Positions 43,996-55,581 of a stretch of 64,000 bases of DNA are shown piece after piece. The stretch covers positions 1,798,001 through 1,862,000 of the forward strand of contig NC_089424.1 of NCBI RefSeq assembly GCF_013426205.1, given 5' to 3'. Both the position numbers and the translations under genes were made by a program. The first letter of the stretch is position 1. Every line of letters begins with the position of its first letter. The stretch comes from Metarhizium brunneum (lineage: Eukaryota > Ascomycota > Sordariomycetes > Hypocreales > Clavicipitaceae). Under the pieces are notes generated by a model. That model saw only the letters and a list, made by a program, of their open reading frames with translations, searched no databases and had not been told where the DNA came from.

Positions 43996-45414
43996 CCACT
44001 ACTCTGTATGTATGTATGTCCTTAGTATGTAACTGTAGTACTAGTATATCCAAGCGTTAGCTCCGTGTGCAGTTGGGCGACAATATGCTGTAGAGTCTGG
44101 TGTAAACACTCGACTCATCCAATACTGCATCTGCGAGTGTCCGCCATGCATGCAACGCATGCCCTGGATATATATGCAGTGTCAAGTACATAGTAGTAGT
44201 TATGCCCGGCCCGTGTCGGAGCCCTTGCCTAGTCTCCTGCGATGAATCGTTTGGCAGCAAGCGGTATGTATGGTACGGTGCATCGTCTTCATCTGTGCGT
44301 CGCATCTGCCATCAACTTTGCCCGAATGTGCCCAGCGGCGCAGCCAGACCCAACCACGCAACGGGCAATGCAACAAGAAAAACTTTCATCGACCTGCGGA
44401 CAGGGCATTCGTTCCCCTTTCTGCTGCAACTCGTCTGACACTGAGGTCAGGTCAAGCCGCGTGCTGCGGCGCTGCAGGTCGCAGGGTGTCGCTCTGGGTG
44501 CCTATTGATCAACGCTCAGAGCCGTGTTCTAGACACTGATGGATCACAGAGGCGTAAGGGTCGGGACCTGGTGGGAGATGTGATGACCGGCCCCTGTCCC
44601 TGCAGGCCATGGCTGATAAAGAGGGCCACAGGCTTGGCAATCGTTTCAAACGCAAATCCCGACGTCCGCAGATCGAGGGTTGTGTGGGCGAAAGTGGAGG
44701 AGGACCAGAGGCGAGAGACTCCTCGTCTACGGAGTAGCTTTTTGACAGCATTACGGGGTGCCGGTTAAGGCGTTCAACTGTTTGTTGGCCAGCCCAAGTA
44801 TCAATCCGGACCAATTAGCACCAGATAAAGTATCAGCCTGGCCGATTAACTTCGGGGCGTCCTCCGTCCACCAATTGCATCCAATTGACTTGCTGTAGAC
44901 TAGCTTGTGGCTTTAGAGAAGTTGATATGTGAGTCTTGCTGCCAGGCACAATCCAAAGTAGGGCAAGACCAATAACAACAACACCACGCCCCCAGCGGAA
45001 GAGAAAAAAAAAAGGCGCGAGATCCCTCTCTGGACCATGGTTTGTTTGACATCTCATTCTTCCATGCTTGACACTGCATGCACGTCGTCAGACTACTACT
45101 CGCCAGCTTGTCCCCTTCGCGGGTTTGTGCCTGGCCCGGTACGGATAGTTGGTTGCAGTCATTCCACAATGCTGCATAAGAGCAGAGAAAAAATTGCTAC
45201 TGTCAAGTTGAATCGTGTGCCACCAGCACGGAATTGTACAACTACCTACCTAGGTACCTAGTAGTTCACATCAATGACATGTGCATCCAACTGCAGCAAC
45301 TAGATGAAAGCGGCCATAATGTCGTCAAGGAGTCGTACAAATCGGTCCGGACCTTTAGGCTGATCTTGGCTAGATACTTACTTTGGTTGGTGAAATTCCC
45401 CAGCTCACTTCAAC

Positions 45415-45438
45415 TTTTTTTTAACTTTTTTTTTTTTT
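45415..45438. repeat. Poly-T tracts
   Basis: T8 (45415-45422) and T13 (45426-45438) separated by AAC; possibly the end of a transcript or a simple microsatellite. Confidence 0.7.
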
Positions 45439-47333
45439 GCGTGGGTTGGCAGTATCAGACCGAAAGAAGAGCCACATGTACAGTTAATCGGTGGATTTTG
45501 CTCCCGTTGCTTGTTTCTGATCTACTGAATAGGTGCAAGAAGAGCCGACGGCCTGATGTCCACATCTGCTAGAGATGATGTCCCGTGGCCCGTTTGCTCC
45601 GTGCCTTGGGGAGAAGTCTAGATCTGCCCTGCCGCCGAGACCCGCCATGTACAGCGCCGGAATGCCAAAATAGGAGTATCCATCTCTTCCGGACCCAGAA
45701 GGTCCATGCTCAAGGGAATAGTATTTGGAGAGATGGGAACTGTTGCGAAGATCCATCGCCGGGCCATGGGAGGGCAAGACGGAGGGGCACTGAGTCTTGT
45801 TTATAACTTTAAACGACATTGTCCGCATCACCCGCATTGCAATGCAAGCAAAACATGATTCAAGTCTGAGACCAAACAGGAGCCAGAGAGTCTTGTTTTC
45901 ACCTTGGCATGTCTGTACTACGTCCGAAGTATTATTATACTGCATTGGGCTGGAAGTGGTTACGCCCTGTCGTAGTTACGGGTTTCGAGAGATGGGCCAC
46001 GCTGCTGTGATGAAGGCGGTGGCTCTAGCCTCTGGTGCCCGTTCTCCGCTAGTTGCTTCTGCGGACCCTTCAGAACTGATTTCCATCTGGCCACAGGGCG
46101 AGCAGGGCGGAGGAGTCGAAATGGTGGGTGGTGGACGGACGGATGCTTTCCGTGCGCTAACTTCAGCCACGCCCAAGATTGGAATATTAGGAAGAATGTG
46201 CTTTCTCTGATGGCTGCTTGGCCACTCTTGGCTGCACCTGCTGATACCAAAAACTCCTTGATGGTCGTGAGGATATACACACCGCCTCTGGACGTAGGCC
46301 TGTATGGAATCTCGACCTGGCGGCATCTACTCCATATGGCCATGATCTTGGAGAGGTTCAAATGTCACCCGCCAGCGTCTGCATGTAGCCGTATTCGCAG
46401 GGTCCTTTCCCCTTGTTGGACTGTTGAGGTGTGGTTCATGTCGGCCCCTGTGTCACGATTTGGATCAATTGCGGACGACACGAGGCTACTTGCTGGGAGA
46501 CTGGGAATAGCGCTCCATGCAGCCACCTGGTAACAGCTTTGTCGACCTGTCTGGACCATGCCTGGGGCAAAGCCGGAACTCGCCCTGATCACAAATAAAA
46601 AAAATCGGGCGCGGCCTAGCGCGCAAATGCAGCAGCCAGCCTTCAAAGTCGGGCTGTGTGGGCGAGCTGGGGCATGGAACCTGGGACCTGGGACCTAGAA
46701 CCCGGGCCTGGACTATCCTCTGTGCTCAAGTGTATTCCGTACTGTAGATAGATAATTAATTCATCGTGGTACAGTCAGTACTCTGCAATCAAGAAAGAGT
46801 GTACAGGGCGTTGGTTGATCTGCCCATCAACCGAAGCTCGAAATCGACAGGCCGTCTGGTTCATTCAAACTATAACAGAAAGCGTATGGGTTAGCTGGTG
46901 CCGCAAGGTAGTAGTTCTATATTTCCACGAGGCTAAAGTAGCATGCCAGCTTACAAGATGGGTTCGTATGCTGTTGATGTAGTACTCGGTACTGGCGAGA
47001 CAGAAAAAGGCGCTATCTAGAGACGCCCTCGCTCTCTCTCTCTTGTTTTTCTCCTCGGGGCGGAAAAAAGGCACAGAGACACGTGCCGGAGGAGGTAGGG
47101 ATTCAGTCAACCGTACGGAGCACACAATAGATGGTGTACATGTACAAACGGAGTTCTCTATATCAATCATGGCCAGACGTTGAAGGTGGTTGTCGTGACC
47201 TTGCAATGTGCGTGCTCCTGGACGTCAAAGTCCAGACCCAGTCGGATCACAGTTGACCGATCAGATTGAGCATTTCAGCTGCCCCGGGCGCTTGGCCAAT
47301 GCCTGTTTGGCCGTTGACCGTTGACGTCCATCG

Positions 47334-47361
47334 GCTGGTCGCTGGTCGCTGGTCGCTGGTC
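47334..47361. repeat. GCTGGTC tandem repeat, four copies plus a partial
   Basis: Four perfect 7-bp units followed by a partial fifth, in the region upstream of the histidine kinase. Confidence 0.85.
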
Positions 47362-48603
47362 GCTGGCTGCCGGCTGTATGGCTGCGCTGTGTATGGCTGT
47401 TCTCTTGTTGCTGCATGTGCACAAGTGGTCACAGCACTTTGATGCCGGGCCTGGCTATGCAGCAGCAGGAGCAGCAGCCGCCGCCAGTAATAAGAGCCGT
47501 GCCAAAGAAAATTGACACAACGAGCCCGGCTTCACCAAACCAGACTCGACGGCCGGCCGGCTGGCAGTTGATGCCCTGCTGGGACCTGGTTGTTGGGACC
47601 CGGCTGCTGCTAGCACTGAGGGGCCAAGCTTTGAGCTCGGGACGCTTGCGAGCCCGCGTTGTGCCCGTTCTCCATCTCATGCACGTCTTCTTTTTCTTCT
47701 TCGCACACCACCACACACCACCACGCCGTCCTTGCCGTCACCCCCTCCTCCATCGCCACCACCCTCTTGCTCCTCCACCCGGTCCACCTGGTCATGGTCT
47801 CAGGCTCTCAGCTACCGCCGGTGGTACAAGCCATCCCCAGGGCCGTCCAGGATCCCGGTCGTTCGCTCCCATGCCGTCGAGAATGCCATGGTGCACATGC
47901 AGAGTTCGGTTGGCGTCTGAAAACGCATGGGCATTGTTCCTGTCTTTCAGAGCATGGAAACCACACTTGTTCCTGCTCCTTTTTCCTTTCCATCGACACT
48001 TGCGAGCCGGCTCTATTGCCAGACACTCGTCATCGGCGCCAACATTTCTTCGGGTTGCCATCCTGTCAGTGTCCGCGTCCACGAGGCTGGCTGAGATTGA
48101 GCCTTCCCCAGACGCCCAGATGCCCGGGTGGCCCTAGTTCACATCACTCGGCATTCCAGTACCGCCATCGATCCATCGACCTCGAGACAAAACCACAACC
48201 ACAAGCACCACTGCTGCTATTGCTACCGCTGCTGCTGCGCCTCGAATACCAAGCTCTGCAAAGTTTCGACCAGCAATATATTCCCATTTCCAAACGCTTC
48301 GAATCTCAACCCCTCGCCTCTAATAGTTACACAGCCGCCAACACATCTCATCGCTGTTGAATTACTTGCGCTTGTCCGAGTTATATACGACTTCAGTTCG
48401 GTGCGTGGTTTATATTGTGTCGACGACAATCTGAAGCATCCTTCGACCGCTACACCAGCGAATAAGATCATATTTTTAATACGACCAAATTGGCAGATAC
48501 TTTCACCGTAGTGGCCGAGAGATTTGCTCCCACGATCGAGGGCGGTCGCGGACCGTCCCAAAGTCGCTGCATCTTCCATGTGCTAACGCCGGTGTGAGGT
48601 ATC

Positions 48604-51600
48604 ATGGCTTCCGAGAATTTGGTAGAGGGCAATGCTGCCTCACCTGACATAGCTGCGTCGGTCGCTCCGATTGCCGCACCGGATCAAGTCTCACAACAAC
48701 ATGAGCACGCCATCCCGCTCGTCGACGGTGACCCAAAGCGACCTGCCCTGGAAGCATTGTACGCTACGCCGACTCATCACGATGAAACCCCTCGCCTTTC
48801 CGACGGCCGGCGATTCCTCCGGGACCCCCTCAGCCTTGCGCACCAAGGAGGGCGATCTCAATCGCAAAGCCCTCTGCGGCTTCCTATCCCCTCGATAACC
48901 CCCGGCCAACTGGCATTTTCCGCGATGCAGTATTTACCCGTACCTGTCATTGTTTTAAACAACTTGAAAACAGTGGTTCTAGCAAACGAGGCCATGGGCC
49001 GCATGATGGGCCTAACATCCGAGACAACGCCACAAGATGATGCTACCGCCGCGCTTGAACATCTTCGGGGTCAAACTTTATCGCAAATCGGGATCGACAT
49101 GTTGCAGGATGGCAGGCCGGTTTGGATAACTTGGGAGTCCTTTTTGGATAGTCTGGTGCAGGAAGTTGGTGTTCGTCCGCCTGCGTCTCATGCACAGCAA
49201 CCTCAAGTCCCTCAAGCAAACCCTGGTGATGCGACTCCTACGCTAGACTCATCACCGATCCCTGCCACTGAGCCTCGCTGTCCTCCGATGGCTCTGCCTT
49301 CCCAGGACGCCGTCATTGAGGTAGTAGTCAGCAGGAAGGACATGAATAAGACGACTTATGACAGCCGGTATAAGGCCAGGGCCTCCGAGTACCAAGCATT
49401 TGCTAAAATGATTATAACCGTTTGGGAAATTGAAAATAAGCAAACCTTCTTCACTCTCACATTTACAAATACCACTTCTGCGGCGTCTTCACCACCTAAT
49501 ACCAAGAAACTTGTTGCAAAGCCGAGCGTCCTGGAAGCTGCTGATCGACGGACAATTGCTATTTCAGCCCCATCGTCCGTTGCGTCAAGCCGCGACTCGA
49601 ATTCACCTTCCTTTTATAGCCCAGGCATCGTCACCATGTCATCAAGCCCATTCCCTCCTATGGGCCCGCCGTCGCTTGCCTCGCATTCGAGCACTCCATC
49701 CCTGCTGCAAAAGATAACCCTCATGAAGGACGCCTTGCTTGACAACACCCAGATGCCCATCCTCGCCATATGGAAAGATGGCAGCGTCATCTTTCCCAAC
49801 AAAGCCGCGAGACAGCTGCAATCTCTGGATGCCGATTTAGATAACTGTGCCGACGGCCTTGATCTTCTACGGAAATGGGAGCTATGGGATGAGAGCTTTA
49901 CTAGAAAATTAGACGTTTCTGAATACCCCATTTCTATTCTCCTTCGCACAGAATTCCCATTTGCGAGCATGCGCGTTGGATTAGTAGACCGCGACGGGAA
50001 GAAGCTCATTCACGACGTACTTGGCGAAGCAATCCGGGACGATGTCACCGGGGAATTTCTAGCAGCTGTGGTCACGGGCCGAGATGTAACGGTTATCACG
50101 GAGCAAATCACTCAAATAAAAGAGCGAGATGACGAGCGTTTCAAGCTGATTTGTGATACAATGCCGCAGTTAGTTTGGACGGCTTCCCCGGATGGACTTC
50201 ACGACTTCTTCAACACTCGGTGGTATTCGTATACAGGCCTTACGCCGGAAGAGTGTCTTGGTATGGAGTGGCAGATGCCCTTTCACCCGGACGACAGACA
50301 CGAAGCACTGACCCGATGGAAGCGGTCGCTGGAGACTGGCGAACCGTTTGTAACGGAATACCGTTGTCGAAGTAAAGAAGGCGAATGGAGGTGGTTTCTG
50401 GGTCGCGCCTTGGCGGTGAGAAATAAAGATAGTGGTCATATCGAGAAGTGGTTCGGTAAGACGAATTGTAGAAGTCTTTTGGTGGGAGAGCACGGGGCAA
50501 TGCTAATCATCGTCATACAGGCACATGCACCGACGTTCATGAGAGCATTGAAACCAAATTTGATGCCAAGCGAACTCGCCAACAGCTCCTAAGCGTCATT
50601 GCTCACTCTCAGGTCACCATCTTCACTGTAGATCCGAGCCGCCGCGTAAATATGCTCGAAGGCGCCTTGATATGGAACCACACATATGAGGACGTTCACG
50701 ACCCGAGTCGATGGTACATCGGAGAGAATATGCACACCGTCTTCAATCGACTTGTGGATCAGCTTCCGGAAGGCGAGCAGCTAGACTTTCTGCAGCCCAT
50801 CGAGGACATATTGGAAGGACGTACTACCGAGGATGTTAAACAACACGGCCTAGATGACCGCTGGTACCGGACTCGCTTTCTTCCTATGTACGGCAAAAAG
50901 ACTCACGACGGCAAAACGACAAGTGATAGTACCATAGAAGGAGTCATTGGTGTCATTATGGACGTTACAGAACTGCGCGACCGAGAAGAGGCCTTATTGA
51001 AGCAGTCGCGGGAGAAGCGAAAGGCGGTGGCGAATGAGGCTGCTGCCAAGGAAGCCAACAGATTGAAGAGTCAATTTCTAGCCAACATGTCCCACGAAAT
51101 TCGGACACCAATTACAGGCGTTCTTGGCATGGCCGAGCTGCTCAGCCATATGGATTTAGATGAGGAACAGAGAGACTATATTGATAATATTCAGAGCTCA
51201 GCCACGTCTCTATTAACAGTCATCAACGATATTCTCGACTTTTCCAAGGTGGAATCTGGCCGATTGGACGTTGAGGAAGTTCAATTCTCTCTGTCATTAG
51301 TTGTCAAGGAAGTCGTGCGAATGCTCCGGTTTGCTGTCGAACGAAAGAATCTGGATTTTCAGTCAGACATTGGGAGTGATATTGAAAATGACATGGTTGT
51401 CATTGGTGACCCCGGACGCGTACGGCAAATAATCACAAACCTGCTAACGAACAGTATCAAGTTTACAAACCAAGGCTATGTGAGATTCTCGGTCACCACA
51501 GAGTCTGAAACATCTGACTCGATCAACATCAAGTTTGTCGTTGAAGATACTGGTATTGGTATTCAAGAAGACGTACGAAAGAGGCTCTTCCAGCCTTTTA

Positions 51601-52860
51601 GCCAAGGTGATGCATCTACGGCCCGACGATTTGGCGGCACCGGACTGGGCCTCACGATCTGCAAGAACCTTTTGGACTTGATGCATGGACGGATTATTTT
51701 GGAATCAACTGTTGATAGCGGAACGAAGGCCTCCTTTTGGATTCCCTTCAACAAGCCTCACGGCCCAAGAAAATCTCACCCGGTCCAGAGTGGGGCTATT
51801 CCAGATCGATTGCAGTCGGATCTAAGTATATCATGTAATAGCTCTGAGTATGAGCAGGTTGGGGGCACATCTACGGGCTCTGATGGGATCGGGATATCTT
51901 CGTCAATTCCTCGTCGCCGCCTTTCCGTACGCACTCCTCCTTGTGTCGATCAAGACATGCCTCGAACTGAACGTGCTAAGACACATATTCTGGTCGTTGA
52001 AGACAAGTAAGCTCCAATTCTGTCCACACCAATGCAACTGAAAAGGCTTCAGAAATTTACTGACAAAACCTATCAGTCCCGTAAACCAAATGATTGCCAT
52101 AAAGACTATTCAGAAACTTGGGTTTCAGGTCACTGCAGCATGGAATGGCAAAGAGGCCTTGGAGTACCTGATGGCCACTTCCCGAGGCCAAAATATGAAG
52201 CCAGACATGATATTGATGGATGTGCAGATGCCAATTATTGACGGATACAAGTGCACACACCTCTTGCGTCACCACTCTCCATACAAGACTTTGCTGCAGG
52301 ATGTCCCAATTGTGGCTATGACGGCATCTGCCATCCATGGTGACCGGGAAAAGTGCAATAAGGCCGGCATGGATGACTACCTGGCCAAGCCAGTGACTAT
52401 GAACATACTCGAGAGGATGCTTATACGGTGGTGTCTGTCGCGACGCAAGGTATCGGTAACAGTTGAGGAGTCCTCCGACTGCTCTCAGATCAGCGAACAT
52501 TGCGACAATGCAGGAATTCCTCATGTTGGGGTTGAAGAACAAGCTACCGAGTCCGAGCAGAGAGTCCAGGATGAACCTCATGGCAGCCCCATGACGCCGA
52601 GGCCTTTTAACACAGCAAGCGGCCAACCCGAACCATCGCCATTTGATTCTCCTGCTGCCCCCGGGTTGAATGTACAGGTGAGGCATCAGGAAGGCGAGAA
52701 AGAATTATCCAGCATGCTTCAGGAGAATAAATTGATCGATGCAGCAGGTGGCCCATCCTTTTATCGTACCCCGTCGTTTCAGGGACCAAGCTCTGGAGAG
52801 GCGTTGACTGAGGAGAATATGAAGAAGCTAAAGAGCGAGACTAGCCACCTCGACAGGTAA
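48604..52860 (+). CDS. Hybrid sensor histidine kinase with multiple PAS-like domains
   Basis: Cytosolic two-component sensor that should phosphorylate its own receiver and pass phosphate to an HPt protein (Ypd1). Exons are 48604-50455, 50521-52006 and 52077-52860, giving 1373 aa. An N-terminal disordered part is followed by PAS-like units beginning near FSAMQYLPVPVIVLNNLKTV, LLDNTQMPILAIWKDGSVIF, FKLICDTMPQLVWTASPDGL (with a PAC-like part) and LLSVIAHSQVTIFTVDPSRR. The kinase core has the H-box LANMSHEIRTPITG (His809), N-box NLLTNSIKFTNQG, and G-boxes VVEDTGIGI and GGTGLGLTICKNL. The receiver has HILVVEDNPVNQM, the phosphoacceptor Asp1161 in LMDVQMP, and the Lys of DDYLAKP. A Ser/Pro-rich tail of about 130 aa follows. 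No membrane segment is seen. I do not assign it to a numbered fungal HHK group; the ligand is unknown. Confidence 0.94.
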
Positions 52861-53756
52861 TTATTCTGGAGAGCAACACACCATGGTATGGAAGATGTTA
52901 AATTTCACGCCAACCACCAAACTGGCTTGAACGAAAACATGAATCTACTATTTCAGGCTCCAAACGGACAAATGGCGCATTAAATAATCTCTCATTGGCA
53001 TACCATATGGTTGCATTAAAACACTGAAGCATGCATCCGTGTGCTAACAGACACGAAATATCAACCTTTTATAAACGACGAAGAATAATTTGTTGCGTAA
53101 CCGCAATGGGAGGCGTTAGTCATGCACGCATCAAGCTAACGCCGACCGCAATGAACGTATATGCAAAAACACCCTTAATACATGCATCAGCGAAGAGAAG
53201 ACTACATACTTGGATTCAGAGTGACTAGACTGATTTAAAAATTATGAGACATTTGCACCATGGCGGTGGTTTTGGTTCGGGGGATTAATACTTTGGATAT
53301 ATCTTGAACAGGAACATATATGCATGGTGAAAGGAGGCAACGCTTGTCGCAGGATTTAAACCAATATGGCATGATTGGAGGCGGATGGCTCTTGTTCAAG
53401 CGTGTTTAAATGTAAAACTCGGGGGTCATTGTACATACCCCGAGTAGTGATAGACGACGTGCCTTCTGTGGAACCGTGGCATGCACGAATACGAGTTTTG
53501 AGGGGGAACGCTACTGACTGGAATGGGTTCAAATCCGTGATATATCTTTTGCACAAGGTCGGACCGAGACGTGGAAGAAGTGTGGCAATGCTCAAGACAC
53601 CCTGCCACAAGACTGGTGGCCCTACTCACATATGTCGATTCATAATTCAAATAAAAAAAATTCATATCCGCTACCTAACATGACATATTTGTATTTCCTG
53701 ATGTGTACATAACCTCACCTGCATTAAACCAGGAAGAACGAATCCCAAAATAAAAT
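52861..53756. other. Convergent 3' flanks of histidine kinase and noxA
   Basis: About 900 bp between converging stops. It is A/T-richer, with short frames only, and no gene is supported. Confidence 0.55.
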
Positions 53757-55581
53757 CTAGAAATGCTCCTTCCAGAACCTGAAATTGACCTCCCGTGCAG
53801 TAGCAGCCTTGCATGCCGACTTAATATCACGAGCTGAGAATACACGTTAGACATTTGGCTCGATCTTGGTATTAGGATGAAGTTTGAGGTCCAACTTACC
53901 AGCTGCGGAGGGACCGCAGAAATAGACACCCACTGTAGTTCGCATGCTTCCCTCCAAACCGCTTAAATACGTCCTATCAAGAATACCATCTCGCATAGTG
54001 CTGAAAAGCCTCTTAAAGTTAGGGCGACCAAAGTGAGTCCTTGATTTGAGTTCAGTAAGCGGGTCCATATCGGCGCCTACACTGTTGAGCACAATATTTT
54101 GCGTGGTGTCCATATCGAGCTTCTGAGTGAGATAGGTGTGAATCTTGAGAAATTCTACGCCTGAGCTACCGGGGATGCGGGCAGCCTCGTTGGACTGCTC
54201 TTCTAGCGACGACAGCAATGTCTGGAACCATTCGAAGGAACCGGTGTCCTTGCAAACCCAGATAAATTCGACACGGCGAAGTCGGGTAGGGGGATTAGGC
54301 GAGTTTCGAAGATGCCAAATGTTTTTCAAAATAGCCGCCCAAGGAGTGACTCCAATACCGGTACCAATCAATACAGCGATTTCGTTTTCGAAGACGTCTT
54401 CAGCGGGGGCTCCATAAGGTCCGTCGATTCGGAGGCCGGGCATCTGCTGTCCGTTCTGCAGAGCAACTTCGTACATCCCCATGGGGTCAACTCCTTCATA
54501 GAGCTTGGCTTGAGCGCCACCAGCACCAGTCGCGTCGCCCAAAGCTCGAGTAAAGTCTCCAACCTGTCTGATGTGGATAGACACATATGGATCGAAGGGG
54601 CACGAGGTAATGGTGAATGGATGCCACTGGTACTTCGAGATGGATGGGACCTGAATGAAGAGCCACTGGCCGGCCTTGTACTTGAATGATGGCTTGCTGA
54701 ACTGAAGTTCGACGACATCGTAAGGGTGGCGGACAACCCTAGTGATTTTAGTCTCCCGGCGAGCTCGGATTTCTCGGTAAAGACGCTCAATCAGGTAAAA
54801 GCCTCCAGTCCACAGCTCCCAACGCCAGCCAAGGTATCCGATGCAGTGTGTCCAGTATTGCTCTCCGGCAAATGGCGAAAAGGCATCGACTGAATCACGC
54901 ACAAAACATCCGACGGTGTGTGTATACAGAGCCAGCAAAAAAGGGATAAAAAGATGGTGGGTATACCAGAAAGTTTCGAACGACTGTTGACGTATACGAG
55001 AATGAGCGGTCGTATACATGAGAAGCATGCACAGCAACATAACGTGGCCAGTAATGCCGCCTGCTTGGGCGTAGTGAATTTGGAGCGCGCTAACAGGACG
55101 GATCTGTGTTTGCTCGACATTGAAAAAGTTGACGTAATGGGCGGCGACGTGGAAAACGGTGAAGACTAGCAAGGCATAGGCAAGCTGTCTATGAAACCAC
55201 AGATTCTCGTCGAGAGGGAGGAATCGAAGCTTGGGTCGAAGCCAGCGCATCAGTGTGCGGCAAACAGGAAGAAGAATAAGCATTCCGTCAACGCTAAGCA
55301 CCAGACCGGCACCTCGAGAAATCCAGACGGAGAATTTCAAGGTATTCAAGCCGGCTAGTCGATCATCCGCAGCTTGCTTGTACCTGTATTGCAGAGTATT
55401 AGACCACTGTTCGACTTTGGAGGATAAAGAAAAGGCGTCAAATCGGTATTTGATGACTCTTTACTTACCATCCATAAGCAAAGATGCCCCAGTGAAATGT
55501 CCAAAAGAGGATGTGGAACATCATCTTTTGAGGAGTGAACTGTTTGCGAATTAATTCGCGGTAACCTAATTGTCCCGCCAT
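53757..55581 (-). CDS. noxA: Superoxide-generating NADPH oxidase NoxA (Nox1)
   Basis: Membrane flavocytochrome that moves electrons from NADPH to oxygen. In filamentous fungi it works with NoxR and RacA in fruiting-body formation, hyphal fusion and infection structures. Exons are 55581-55469, 55383-53900 and 53833-53757, giving 557 aa. It starts MAGQLGYRELIRKQFTPQKM. The ferric-reductase membrane domain has the haem His pairs in WFHRQLAYALLVFTVFHVAA and FWYTHHLFIPFLLALYTHTV. FAD binding is shown by WHPFTITSCP and NADPH binding by LIGTGIGVTPWAAILKN and VYFCGPSA. The end SACKAATAREVNFRFWKEHF needs exon 3; the 66-nt last intron would otherwise run into a stop. No EF-hands or long N-terminal extension are present, which separates it from NoxC and NoxB. 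It converges on the histidine kinase. Confidence 0.96.

Larger units (their letters stand above)
43410..48603. other. Gene-poor 5.2-kb region and long leader upstream of the histidine kinase gene
   Basis: No supportable gene is visible; overlapping frames on both strands have no domains. From about 47690 to 48603 the plus strand is rich in C, CA and CT runs (CACCACCAC, CCTCC) and carries several upstream ATG frames, consistent with a long transcribed leader. Repeats include CCAGATGT x3, a 16-bp palindrome at 43980, TACGGAGTA at 44728, TACCTAGGTA at 45247, a T-tract at 45415-45438 and GCTGGTC x4. Confidence 0.55.

Noticed and set aside
45797..46361. Overlapping frames on both strands (plus 137 codons, minus 133 and 116 codons)
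   Set aside because: All lack domains and splice partners, and overlap each other on both strands; probably chance.
47659..48360. 233-codon plus-strand frame before the histidine kinase
   Set aside because: Low-complexity Ser/His/Leu/Pro sequence created by CT/CA repeats in a probable leader; treated as an upstream ORF at most.
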